Shown here: piece after piece, positions 1 to 7,528 of the stretch
Layout: every line of letters starts with the position of its first letter
Numbering within the stretch: the first letter of the stretch is position 1
Assembly: GCA_964455285.1 (NCBI GenBank)
Contig: CAYVVG010000045.1
Coordinates: 1-32,011 of the forward strand
DNA: 32,011 bases
Source: CAIVAT01 sp964455285
GTDB lineage: Bacteria; Bacteroidota; Bacteroidia; Bacteroidales; FEN-979
Direction of reading: 5' to 3'
The notes under the pieces: model-generated
Database searches by the model: none
Told to the model about the DNA's origin: nothing
The model's input: the letters and a program-made list of their open reading frames with translations, nothing else
Translations under genes and position numbers: made by a program

Positions 1-2
1 CC

Positions 3-2123
3 CTGGCGCGCCGGGTGCTGGGCGAAAAAGCCGGCAACCTCGTTTTCGCAAAGCTGGCGAATGCCAAAGAAAAGGATGTGTTCGAGATCGCCGCGGCCGG
101 AGGGAAGATCGTCATCAGGGGCAACAGCGGCATCGACCTGGCCTCGGGGCTGAACTGGTACCTGAAACATTACTGCAACAGCCAGTTCACCCTCATCGAC
201 GAGCACATCGACTTACCGGGGAAATTTCCCGTGCCCACCGAAACCGTCCGGATCCAAACACCTTACCGCTACCGCTATTTCTTCAACATCTGCACCTTCA
301 GCTACACCATGGCGTGGTGGAACTGGAAAGAGTGGGAACGGATGATCGACTGGATGGCGATGAACGGGGTCAACCTGCCGCTGGCCGTCACCGGGCAGGA
401 AGAGGTGTGGTACCGGGTGTACAAAGAGCTGGGGCTGACGGACCAGCAGATCGGCGAATTCCTCGCCGGTCCCGCCTACCTCCCCTGGGGCTGGATGGGC
501 AACATCGACGGGTTCGGCGGCACGCTCTCCGAGAGCTGGCGAAAGAGCCATGCCGGACTGCAACAGAAGATCCTGGCGCGCGAGCGGGCCCTGGGCATGA
601 CCCCCGTGCTGATGGGCTTCACCGGACATGTCCCGGCCTCGCTGCCCGAAAAATTTCCGGGGATCAGTATCCACCGCACCGGCAACTGGTCGGCCGGGTT
701 CGGGGGGACCGTTTACCTGGATCCCGACGAAGAACTTTTCCGGCGCATCGGGAAGCTGTTCATCGAAAAGCAGACCGAGCTCTTCGGCACCGACCACTAT
801 TACTCGGCCGACTGCTTCAACGAGGTGAACCCCGACAGCGACGATCCGAAAACCATCGGCCGGATCAGCCGCAACGTGTACCGCGCCATGTCGGAAGCCG
901 ATCCCGAGGCCGTGTGGGTGCTGCAGGGCTGGTTCCTCCACTACCAGAAGGATTTCTGGAAAGAACCGCAGGCCAAAGCGTTCCTGCACGCAGTGCCCGA
1001 CGATAAGATGCTGGTGCTCGACCTGTGGAGCGAACGCTTCCCGGAATGGAGCAACCGGTCGGGATTCTACGGAAAACCCTGGATATGGAACGTGCTGTAC
1101 AACTTCGGCGGCAGGACCGCGATGCATGGGCACCTGGAAGAGATGTCGTCGCGGCTGGGCGAGGTGACCGGCAGCCGGAACAAGGGGAAATTCTCGGGCA
1201 TCGGCATGACGATGGAGTATTTCGGGAACAACCCCGTGGTGGAGGAGTTCGTGATGGATCATGTGTGGGAGCAGGGCCCGGCCAATCCGTCGAAATGGAT
1301 CCGCGAATATGTCATCCGCCGCTACGGGGGCCTCTCTCCGCATGCGGAAAAGGCTTGGCAGTACATGCTGAAGACCGTTTACCACACCCATGCGCAAACC
1401 GGCACCTTTCTTTGCGAACGCCCGGGGTTCTACGACCCCAAACTCTCCTACCGTTCATCACCGGTGCCGAAGTACAGCCAGGACACGCTGGTGATTGCGC
1501 TGGAAGAACTGCTGGCAGGCGCCGACCTCTGCCAGGGGCTGGAAACCTACCGCTTCGACCTGGTCAACCTCGCCCGCCAGGTGCTGAGCCCGCTGGCCCT
1601 CACCTGGATCAGGGAGACGGAAAAGGCTTACCAGGCTAAAGATACGGCTGTGATCCGCAAATACCGCATGCTTTTCCTGGGGCTCATCAACGACATGGAC
1701 GACCTGCTGGCGACCCGGAAGGAGTACCTGCTGGGCACCTGGCTCGAAAGTGCGAAGTCGTGGGGCACCACGCCCGACGAACGGGGCATTTACCTGTGGG
1801 ACGCCCGCAACCTGATCACCCTGTGGGGCGGCGACTGCACCGAGGGCGAATACGACGACCTGAACAACTACGCCCTGAAGCAGTGGTCGGGGATGTTCCG
1901 CAGCTATTACCTTCCCCGCTGGACAAAGTTCTTCGACCAACTGGAGAAGTCCCTGAAAGAGGGGAAGACATGGGACCGGAAGGCATTCTACGCGGAATCG
2001 TGCAAATGGGAGAAATCGTGGAGCCGGGGGCGTGAAGTCTTTCCCGCAACTCCAAAAGGGGAAGCAGTGGAGAAAGTAAAGGAACTATGGGCTAAATACC
2101 GATCATACTTCACAAATCGTTAA
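3..2123 (+). CDS. alpha-N-acetylglucosaminidase (GH89, NAGLU family), 5'-truncated by the window edge
   Basis: This enzyme family removes terminal alpha-linked N-acetylglucosamine from glycans such as mucin or heparan-type chains. It is normally exported to the periplasm or cell surface. The frame is open to the left edge, and the residues before the GTG at 15 continue the family's N-terminal domain, so the true start and signal peptide lie outside the window. The order is the end of the NAGLU N-terminal domain (reading LASGLNWYLKHYC), a large TIM-barrel domain rich in Trp and Tyr, and a helical C-terminal domain. The two catalytic glutamates of GH89 can be placed by motif: the Glu of FNEVNPDSDDP (codon at 822) and the Glu of MTMEYFGNNPVVEE (codon at 1215). 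No neighbouring gene in the window obviously shares its pathway, although a GH33 sialidase lies about 26 kb away. The family call is firm; the exact glycan is not known. Confidence 0.93.
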   Translation: MARRVLGEKAGNLVFAKLANAKEKDVFEIAAAGGKIVIRGNSGIDLASGLNWYLKHYCNSQFTLIDEHIDLPGKFPVPTETVRIQTPYRYRYFFNICTFSYTMAWWNWKEWERMIDWMAMNGVNLPLAVTGQEEVWYRVYKELGLTDQQIGEFLAGPAYLPWGWMGNIDGFGGTLSESWRKSHAGLQQKILARERALGMTPVLMGFTGHVPASLPEKFPGISIHRTGNWSAGFGGTVYLDPDEELFRRIGKLFIEKQTELFGTDHYYSADCFNEVNPDSDDPKTIGRISRNVYRAMSEADPEAVWVLQGWFLHYQKDFWKEPQAKAFLHAVPDDKMLVLDLWSERFPEWSNRSGFYGKPWIWNVLYNFGGRTAMHGHLEEMSSRLGEVTGSRNKGKFSGIGMTMEYFGNNPVVEEFVMDHVWEQGPANPSKWIREYVIRRYGGLSPHAEKAWQYMLKTVYHTHAQTGTFLCERPGFYDPKLSYRSSPVPKYSQDTLVIALEELLAGADLCQGLETYRFDLVNLARQVLSPLALTWIRETEKAYQAKDTAVIRKYRMLFLGLINDMDDLLATRKEYLLGTWLESAKSWGTTPDERGIYLWDARNLITLWGGDCTEGEYDDLNNYALKQWSGMFRSYYLPRWTKFFDQLEKSLKEGKTWDRKAFYAESCKWEKSWSRGREVFPATPKGEAVEKVKELWAKYRSYFTNR

Positions 2124-2168
2124 TCGATTATTGAGTCCACTCCGAAAAGTCAATCTACCCACCCCTAG

Positions 2169-2192
2169 CCCCTCCCTACCAGTAGGGAGGGG
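2169..2192. repeat. GC-rich intergenic hairpin element
   Basis: An 11-nt arm CCCCTCCCTAC is followed by CA and its exact reverse complement GTAGGGAGGGG. With a realistic loop this leaves a stem of about 10 bp. It sits 45 nt after the GH89 stop codon, in a context (ACCCCTAGCCCCTCCC...) resembling short palindromic intergenic elements common in Bacteroidota. It could act as a transcription terminator or mRNA 3'-end stabiliser for the GH89 transcript, but it lacks a strong U-tract. Confidence 0.7.
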
Positions 2193-2218
2193 AATAACCC
2201 GGCCTTCCCGGGCTTTGT

Positions 2219-2234
2219 CGGGAGAATTCTCCCG
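2219..2234. repeat. 16-bp perfect palindrome CGGGAGAATTCTCCCG
   Basis: All eight positions pair with the opposite half. It lies between the GH89 stop and the flavoprotein start, about 40 bp upstream of the candidate -7 box at 2273. It could be a dimeric regulator's operator or a second hairpin of the GH89 3' region. The sequence alone does not decide. Confidence 0.5.
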
Positions 2235-2272
2235 TTAGCCGAAATAGCCTCACCGGGCTGCCGGAGACCGCC

Positions 2273-2280
2273 TACTTTTG
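2273..2280 (+). promoter_or_regulatory. candidate Bacteroidota -7 box TACTTTTG
   Basis: It matches the TAnnTTTG consensus and lies 40 nt upstream of the flavoprotein ATG. No convincing -33 TTTG element is visible at the usual spacing, so the call rests on the -7 box and its position. Confidence 0.45.
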
Positions 2281-2320
2281 GCGCAAAATCAGTCACCCGT
2301 GTAATCTCAATTGCTATTCC

Positions 2321-3805
2321 ATGAAACCTAAAGTGATCATCATCGGCGGCGGGGTCGCCGGGTTATCGGCCGGGATCTATTCGGCCCTGAACGGATTCGA
2401 TACCGAGATCCTGGAGATGCACAAGGTGGCAGGCGGGCAGTGCACCGCCTGGGACCGCAAGGGATACCGCTTCGACTACTGCCTGCACTGGCTCGTGGGC
2501 ACTTCGAAAGGGGCTTTCCATGACATCTGGAAGGAGACGAACGTGCTGAACGACCGCACGGAGGTGATCGACCACGAGATCCATTCGCAGATCACCGACC
2601 GCGGCGGCAACCGCTTTATCATTTACGCCGACATCGACCGCTGGGAGAGGTACCTGCTGGAGCTGGCCCCCGAGGACGAGCGTCCCATCCGGAAAATGTG
2701 CCGGCAGATGCGGAAGAGCGTGAAGCTCGAACCCTTCGCCCTGCCCCCGGAATTGCGCAGCCCGCTCGATTACGTCAGGCTTTTGCCTAAAATGATGCCC
2801 ATCCTGATGCTCATCCGGAAGTTCGGCCGGCTTACCTGCCGCGAATATTTCGAGAAACTCAATTTCCGCAGCGAAAAGATCCGGTCGGCCCTCTTCGCGA
2901 TGTACGGCGAACGGAACTTTTCGGCACTGGCGTTCATCTTCATGCTTGGATTTTTCAACCAGAAGAACGCAGGGTACATCAAGGGGGGCTCCTACCCGCT
3001 GGCGCAACGCATGGCGGAACGGTTCATTTCGCTGGGAGGAAAAATATCCTTCGGAAAAAAGGTGGAAAAAATTGTGGTAGAGAAGGATACCGCCAGAGGA
3101 GTGATCCTGGATGACGGAACGAAGATCGGGGCCGACTACGTGATCAGCGCGGCCGACGGCTATTCCACCCTTTACAGGATGCTGGAGGGGAAATACATCT
3201 CCCGCGAATTCGATCATGCCTATAAGAACTGGGAACTCTTCCCGCCGCTGGTCCAGGTGTCGTTCGGGATCAACCGGGCAATCCCTTCCGAAGTCCCCAT
3301 CCTGCTTGATTTTACGAAAGGGACGCGGATCGGCCGCACCGACCTGCCCTTCGGTTATTCGCTGATGAATTACTCGTTCGACCCTACCATGGCCCCGCAG
3401 GGAAAGACGGTGCTGGTGCTGCGGTACGAGAGTCCCTGGAAATTGTGGGAAAACCTTTCGGAAGAAGAGTACCGGCAGGAGAAGGAGCAGATCGCCAGGG
3501 ATGCGGCCGCCCTGCTCGAAAAGCGCTGGCCCGGCATTTCGGCCGACATCGAGGTGACCGACGTGGCGACTCCGAAGACCAGCGTCCGCTATACCGGCGT
3601 GAAAGAGGGTGCCTATGAAGGGTTCCTTCCCTCCCACGAGAATATGATGAAAGCGCTGAAGATGTACCTGCCGGGGCTGAAAAATTTCTACATGGCCGGC
3701 CAGTGGCTCATCCCGGGTGGCGGACTTCCCCCATCGGCCCAGTCTGGAAAGTGGGCGGTGCAACTGATCTGCCGGCAGCGGAAGCAGCCCTTCGCGGCAA
3801 ACTGA
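2321..3805 (+). CDS. FAD/NAD(P)-dependent oxidoreductase, phytoene desaturase / retinol saturase-like
   Basis: The protein has 494 residues and starts with a Rossmann dinucleotide-binding motif (VIIIGGGVAGLSAG, residues 5-18) followed by an acidic residue at the end of the second strand. It ends with the family's FAD-contacting region (YMAGQWLIPGGGLPPSAQSG). The long middle part, rich in basic and aromatic residues, is the variable substrate domain. Relatives are CrtI-type carotenoid desaturases and prokaryotic homologues of all-trans-retinol 13,14-reductase, which act on hydrophobic polyenes or lipids. No carotenoid genes (crtB, crtE) are nearby, so a carotenoid role is not supported by context. 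It is monocistronic, and its 3' end faces the DUF364-MobA gene with a 21-nt gap. The flavoprotein family is certain; the substrate is unknown. Confidence 0.88.
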   Translation: MKPKVIIIGGGVAGLSAGIYSALNGFDTEILEMHKVAGGQCTAWDRKGYRFDYCLHWLVGTSKGAFHDIWKETNVLNDRTEVIDHEIHSQITDRGGNRFIIYADIDRWERYLLELAPEDERPIRKMCRQMRKSVKLEPFALPPELRSPLDYVRLLPKMMPILMLIRKFGRLTCREYFEKLNFRSEKIRSALFAMYGERNFSALAFIFMLGFFNQKNAGYIKGGSYPLAQRMAERFISLGGKISFGKKVEKIVVEKDTARGVILDDGTKIGADYVISAADGYSTLYRMLEGKYISREFDHAYKNWELFPPLVQVSFGINRAIPSEVPILLDFTKGTRIGRTDLPFGYSLMNYSFDPTMAPQGKTVLVLRYESPWKLWENLSEEEYRQEKEQIARDAAALLEKRWPGISADIEVTDVATPKTSVRYTGVKEGAYEGFLPSHENMMKALKMYLPGLKNFYMAGQWLIPGGGLPPSAQSGKWAVQLICRQRKQPFAAN

Positions 3806-3826
3806 CCGGCCTGGCCGATGCGATCT

Positions 3827-5245
3827 CTACTCAAACAGTTCCCGGTACTTCTCCGGGGTATTGATGTTCCGGAGGAAGGAATCATCCTCCATCGGAACGG
3901 TGAGCCTGGGGAAGGTCGCAAGGATCTCCTGCAGCGTGGCAACGGACTCGTTTTCACCGAGGATATGCCGGACGACGGCCTGTGGGAGGACCACCGGGTG
4001 ACCGCCCTTCCCGTGGTATTCGGGTGAGGTCCAGGCGCCGGGATCCCTTCCGGCCAGGATCCTGCGGATCGCACCGGCCGTCACAAACGGGTTATCGACA
4101 TTCTGGAGGAGGCAGTACGACGCATCTTCAAGTTCCCGCAAACCAAGCTTGATCGAATGCATTCTTCCCCGTTCCGGGTGCTCGTTGAGGACAAACCGGA
4201 CCTCCGGCCGCTGCGGCAAAGAGATGCAGAAGGGCAGGATCTGACGGTTCACCGTGCACACCACCCGGTCGCATCCGGCTTCGAGGCACTCGCCGATGAT
4301 CCGTTCGAGGAAGGTGGTATGATCATCCCACCGGAGCAGGGCTTTCGGTCGTCCCATTCTTTCGGATAACCCGGCCGCGGCGATCAGGGCCGCAACCTGC
4401 TCTTCGCCTTCCTTTCGTGCGGGCGGCACACGCTGCACGCCGGGATCCTTCACGATGCAGATCTTGCGGGCACAGCAACGGAACAGGTGAAACCCCGTCG
4501 CGCCCTGGCTTACGATATCGAAAAGCAGGTCCGGCCGGGTGATGCGGGTCGCCCCTACCAGCGATACCCTGTTCCGGAAAAGGATGTCGGGGATCATACC
4601 AGCCGAAGGACCGGTAACGATGACCCGGGTGCCGGGTGCAACGGCCTCCAGTAGCCCGTCGATCGTGCCGTTGACCAGCGTCATACCGGTGATGATCACA
4701 ACATCCGAACCGGGAATGACCTGCCGGTATGTGTCGGCAGGCCTATAAAACTGCCGGTGATCATCATCCAGTGCACGGGGATCTGCTTCCAGCACGCTCA
4801 GCCGGTGCCCGGTGCCCGCGATCCTTCGGATATACGACCGGAAAGCACCCACCAGGGTGATGGTCAGCGGGGAACCCAGATCGATCGTGTCGATGGGATC
4901 GGTGTCGTCGAGCACCCTGTATCTGTCCTGCTCCAGGAGCCCCGATGACAAGGCATTCAGGGTGGCAACCCGCATGGTCCGGAGCAGACCCGGCTGCGTC
5001 GAAGCATGGAACAATGCCGACACAGGCTTTCCCACGATGCATCCGGGCGAAAAGGCACTGAAATCCCGGATCCCCCTCGAACCCTGCCATTCGTCCCCGG
5101 CCACCGTGCCGGCTAACCCGGTGCTTCCGTCCGAAAGTTTAACAGCGGTCAGAAACCGGCCGATCCGCAGGTCGGCGATGGTTAATCCTTCCAACCGGCC
5201 GGGATCGGTGTTTCGTAAAAGGTCGAAGGTCTCCTCCAGGATCAT
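3827..5245 (-). CDS. DUF364 (DUF4213/DUF364) domain fused to a MobA/MocA-like nucleotidyltransferase
   Basis: I place the start at the ATG at 5245 (MILEETFDLLRN); the open frame extends to 5338, but those 31 residues do not look like the family. Residues 1 to about 285 resemble the DUF4213/DUF364 architecture, a putative metal-chelating domain, with GSPLTITLVGAF and VVIITGMTLVNGTIDGLL stretches. Residues about 288-472 form a MobA-like NTP transferase, with the nucleotide-binding signature LIAAAGLSERMGRPKALL (Lys301 from this start), a later QNVDNPF (the metal-binding D of such enzymes) and HGKGGHPVVL. MocA and MobA transfer CMP or GMP to molybdopterin. DUF364 proteins are often found near molybdenum genes, so a role in a metal cofactor is a reasonable inference. 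The gene is divergent from arsR1 across a 178-bp gap. Confidence 0.8.
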   Translation of the reverse strand: MILEETFDLLRNTDPGRLEGLTIADLRIGRFLTAVKLSDGSTGLAGTVAGDEWQGSRGIRDFSAFSPGCIVGKPVSALFHASTQPGLLRTMRVATLNALSSGLLEQDRYRVLDDTDPIDTIDLGSPLTITLVGAFRSYIRRIAGTGHRLSVLEADPRALDDDHRQFYRPADTYRQVIPGSDVVIITGMTLVNGTIDGLLEAVAPGTRVIVTGPSAGMIPDILFRNRVSLVGATRITRPDLLFDIVSQGATGFHLFRCCARKICIVKDPGVQRVPPARKEGEEQVAALIAAAGLSERMGRPKALLRWDDHTTFLERIIGECLEAGCDRVVCTVNRQILPFCISLPQRPEVRFVLNEHPERGRMHSIKLGLRELEDASYCLLQNVDNPFVTAGAIRRILAGRDPGAWTSPEYHGKGGHPVVLPQAVVRHILGENESVATLQEILATFPRLTVPMEDDSFLRNINTPEKYRELFE

Positions 5246-5384
5246 GGTTTCCGGAATACCGCCATGGACGGCGTATTTCCGGCGAATGTAGCGACAATTT
5301 CCGGGACGGCAAGTTCCTGAGGGTCCGATTGTGATCAACCCAAAAATTTTTGTACCCGGAGCATCCTGGAACAGGAAAATCCTC

Positions 5385-5410
5385 TATATTTGTTTCGTTA
5401 TTCTACGAAA
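5385..5410 (+). promoter_or_regulatory. arsR1 promoter with ArsR-type operator
   Basis: TATATTTG at 5385-5392 matches the Bacteroidota -7 consensus. Immediately downstream lies the inverted repeat TTTCGT-tattct-ACGAAA (5393-5398 and 5405-5410), a perfect 6+6 dyad covering the expected transcription start. The arsR1 ATG is at 5424. An ArsR dimer bound here would block transcription, the usual autorepression layout. A 12-bp palindrome CAAAAATTTTTG at 5341-5352 is also present, but it is too far upstream to serve as the -33 element. Confidence 0.72.
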
Positions 5411-5423
5411 TACTAATTGACCG

Positions 5424-5723
5424 ATGACCGATACTTCCTCATATACCCACTCGCAGAAAAAAATAGCCCGATTCGCCAAGGCATTGTCTCATCCCGTGAG
5501 GATCTTCATCCTCGAATTTCTTGCGGAAAAGAAATGCTGTTACAGCGGCGATATGGCCGAGGAGTTGCCCATTGCCCGCTCCACGCTGTCGGAACACCTC
5601 AAGGAGTTGAAAAATGCGGGGTTGATCCAGGGGGAGATCAATCCCCCATATATAAAATATTGTATCAGCAAAGCAAACTGGGAAGAGGCCAGGAAGATGT
5701 TTGATGGGTTCTTCAGAAAATAA
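5424..5723 (+). CDS. arsR: ArsR/SmtB-family repressor (arsR1)
   Basis: This is a 99-residue winged-helix regulator. The family's first-helix signature ALSHPVRIFILEFL (residues 20-33) is followed by the recognition helix around STLSEHLKELKNAGLI and a beta wing ending in IKYC. Candidate metalloid ligands are Cys38 and Cys39 (KKCCYSGD, at the metal-binding helix) and Cys80 in the wing. Three cysteines fit trigonal binding of As(III) or an organoarsenical. It is the first gene of a co-directional run extending to 10725, and a dyad operator lies directly upstream, so it most likely represses its own cassette. It is a clear paralogue of the regulator at 10815, with which it shares CxxGD, ELKNAGLI and YC features. 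Confidence 0.92.
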   Translation: MTDTSSYTHSQKKIARFAKALSHPVRIFILEFLAEKKCCYSGDMAEELPIARSTLSEHLKELKNAGLIQGEINPPYIKYCISKANWEEARKMFDGFFRK

Positions 5724-5752
5724 AAAATCCCAAATCGTAATTCGTAAATCAT

Positions 5753-5989
5753 ATGATGGAAATCAAGATTCTGGGGCCCGGATGCCCGAAATGCAACACG
5801 CTCGATAAGGTCACCCGCGAGGTGGTCGAAAAGAACAGGATCGACGCGACCATTACGAAAGTCGACGACATCATGGAGATCATGAAATACGGCGTGATGT
5901 CGACCCCGGCGCTGGTGGTGGATGAAAAAGTGGTCGTCAGGGGCCGGGTACCCTCGGCGGAAGAGATCAGACAACTATTGACACAATAA
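5753..5989 (+). CDS. small thioredoxin-fold redox-active disulfide protein (candidate ArsE)
   Basis: The product has 78 residues, no signal peptide and a CPKC active site (Cys11 and Cys14) directly after the first beta strand, followed by the cis-proline STPALVVD segment. This is the compact redox-active disulfide (MTH895-like) thioredoxin fold. ATG codons at 5753 and 5756 are both possible starts. It lies between arsR1 and an ArsF-like gene, the expected position for the small thiol component of an ArsEFG-type organoarsenical system. The thioredoxin fold is certain. The ArsE identity is inferred from context and my recollection of that operon's composition. Confidence 0.85.
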   Translation: MMEIKILGPGCPKCNTLDKVTREVVEKNRIDATITKVDDIMEIMKYGVMSTPALVVDEKVVVRGRVPSAEEIRQLLTQ

Positions 5990-6001
5990 ACCACGATAAA
6001 C

Positions 6002-6394
6002 ATGAAAAAAACGGTTTTGCTCCTGATGGCGCTGGTCATGGCAGGAAGTCTCTTTGCCGGAAACCCGGTGCCCAAAAAGATCGAGGTCTATTACTTTCAC
6101 TTCACCCGTCGCTGCATGACCTGCAACAACGTGGAAAAGGTATCGAAACAGGCGATTGAGCAGCAATTTGCCGACAAATTCAAAGCGGGCGAGATCACTT
6201 TCAGCAGCATGAACCTGGAGGAAAAGGAGGGGGAAACTGCGGGCGCCCGGCTGAAGGTCGAGGGGCAGACGCTGCTGATCGTCTCGGGCGACAAACGGGT
6301 CGACCTCACCGAAAAAGCGTTCCTCTATGCCAACAGCAGCCCGGATAAGCTCAAGGCGGAGATCCGGAAAGCCATTGAGAACCTGTTAAAATGA
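6002..6394 (+). CDS. ArsF-like exported thioredoxin-fold protein
   Basis: The 130-residue product has an N-terminal signal peptide (MKKTVLLLMALVMAGSLFAG) and then a thioredoxin-like fold with a CMTC disulfide motif (Cys38 and Cys41) after IEVYYFHFTRR. It matches the protein family annotated as nitrophenyl-compound nitroreductase subunit ArsF, which is common in Bacteroidota. In the ArsEFG system ArsE and ArsF are implicated in reducing nitroaromatic arsenicals. Whether this member does so, or simply passes thiol electrons to the next membrane protein, cannot be told. Its stop codon overlaps the next gene's start in an ATGA, so the two are translationally coupled. Confidence 0.8.
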   Translation: MKKTVLLLMALVMAGSLFAGNPVPKKIEVYYFHFTRRCMTCNNVEKVSKQAIEQQFADKFKAGEITFSSMNLEEKEGETAGARLKVEGQTLLIVSGDKRVDLTEKAFLYANSSPDKLKAEIRKAIENLLK

Positions 6395-7089
6395 TCTGGC
6401 TTCAGACCTTACTCGAAAACTCCCAGTACGCCTTCCTGACGGCATTTCTGCTGGGATTGATGACCGCCATCAGCCCCTGCCCGCTGGCGACCAATATTTC
6501 GGCCATCGGCTTTATCAGCCGGGATCTCGGCAACAGGAGAAGGGTGTTCATCAAAGGATTGGTTTATACGCTGGGAAGGGCGGTCTCCTATACGGGACTC
6601 GGCGTGATCCTGTTCCTGGGCGCCAGCAAGATGAAAGTTTCCCTGCTCTTCCAGGGATGGGGGGAAAGGCTGCTCGGCCCGGTGCTGATCCTGATCGGGA
6701 TCTTCATGCTGGACTTCATCAGGATCCGTTTTCCCGGGTTCTCGGGGCTCACCGAAAGGATGGGGGAGCACAGCAAAAAGAGCTACTGGGGCACCCTTCT
6801 TTTAGGCATGGTGTTCGCTTTGGCTTTCTGCCCTTACAGCGGCGTGCTTTACTTCGGCATGCTGATCCCGGTCAGCATCGCCAGTGCGGGCGGACTTTAC
6901 CTGCCGGTCATTTTTGCCATCGCCACCGGACTGCCGGTGATTGTCTTTGCCTGGCTTCTGGCCTTTGCCGTCGGGAATGTCGGGAAACTGTACGACCGCA
7001 TAAAGATCTTTGAACTCTGGTTCCGCAGGGTGGTCGCGGTGGTGTTCATCGTGGTCGGGATCTACTACATCCTGGTCTTTTACCTCTGA
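6391..7089 (+). CDS. ArsG-like / CcdA-DsbD-type membrane permease
   Basis: The 232-residue, very hydrophobic protein has about six membrane segments. Two cysteine-proline sites lie in symmetrical transmembrane positions: ISPCPLATN (Cys30) and AFCPYSGVLY (Cys147). This is the DsbD/CcdA topology also seen in the ArsG family, annotated as an aminobenzylarsenical efflux permease. It starts within the ArsF-like stop codon (ATGA). In context it may export a reduced organoarsenical or carry reducing equivalents across the membrane to the exported ArsF-like protein; the paired cysteines fit either. No substrate-specific residue is visible. Confidence 0.8.
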   Translation: MIWLQTLLENSQYAFLTAFLLGLMTAISPCPLATNISAIGFISRDLGNRRRVFIKGLVYTLGRAVSYTGLGVILFLGASKMKVSLLFQGWGERLLGPVLILIGIFMLDFIRIRFPGFSGLTERMGEHSKKSYWGTLLLGMVFALAFCPYSGVLYFGMLIPVSIASAGGLYLPVIFAIATGLPVIVFAWLLAFAVGNVGKLYDRIKIFELWFRRVVAVVFIVVGIYYILVFYL

Positions 7090-7091
7090 GC

Positions 7092-7508
7092 ATGGACAAT
7101 TTCTTTCAGGGCACTGGATTCGAAAGCGGGGGAATATGGAATGTCACTCCGCGGCAGGCCCTTGAACTTTGCAGGAAAGGGGCCCTGCTGGTCGATGTCA
7201 GGGAAGCCACCCTGAGCCGGTTCAAGATGTTCGATGTTCCCGACGTCGTTTATTGTCCCTGCAGCATCCTTGAAGCATCATTCGATGACCTTCCGGCCGG
7301 CAAGCCCGTTATTTTCGCCGATGCAGCCGGCCTGCACAGCCGCGAAGCCATGATGCTCGCCCTGAGAAAGGGAATGGGCGGCCGTGCGGCGAACCTGGCA
7401 GGAGGGCTGATCGAATGGGAACGCGACGGGATGCCCCTGATCACCGATAAAAATGAAAGACTCTCGGGGTCGTGCATGTGTCAGCTCAGGCCCCGGGAGA
7501 GATCATGA
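7092..7508 (+). CDS. rhodanese-like protein lacking the canonical catalytic cysteine
   Basis: The 138-residue soluble protein has the rhodanese start (WNVTPRQALELCRKGALLVDVRE) and C-terminal GGLIEWERDGMPL features. The active-site loop, normally C-x5 ending near Arg-Ser, reads VIFADAAGLHSREA, so the catalytic Cys is absent. Two extra cysteine pairs occur elsewhere: YCPCS in the middle and SCMC near the C-terminus. The gene starts 2 nt after the permease stop. It may be a binding or chaperone version of the fold in which CxC pairs hold a metalloid. Sulfurtransferase activity is unlikely at the usual site. Confidence 0.82.
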   Translation: MDNFFQGTGFESGGIWNVTPRQALELCRKGALLVDVREATLSRFKMFDVPDVVYCPCSILEASFDDLPAGKPVIFADAAGLHSREAMMLALRKGMGGRAANLAGGLIEWERDGMPLITDKNERLSGSCMCQLRPRERS

Positions 7509-7528
7509 TCTGATAATGCTTAACCAGG

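Noticed and set aside
213..1397. Long minus-strand open frame opposite the GH89 gene
   Set aside because: It is a high-GC shadow frame (Pro/His/Val/Ala-rich) without recognisable domains; the plus-strand GH89 motifs are clear.
5341..5352. CAAAAATTTTTG as the -33 element of arsR1
   Set aside because: It lies 32 nt from the -7 box, too far for the usual spacing of about 19-21.
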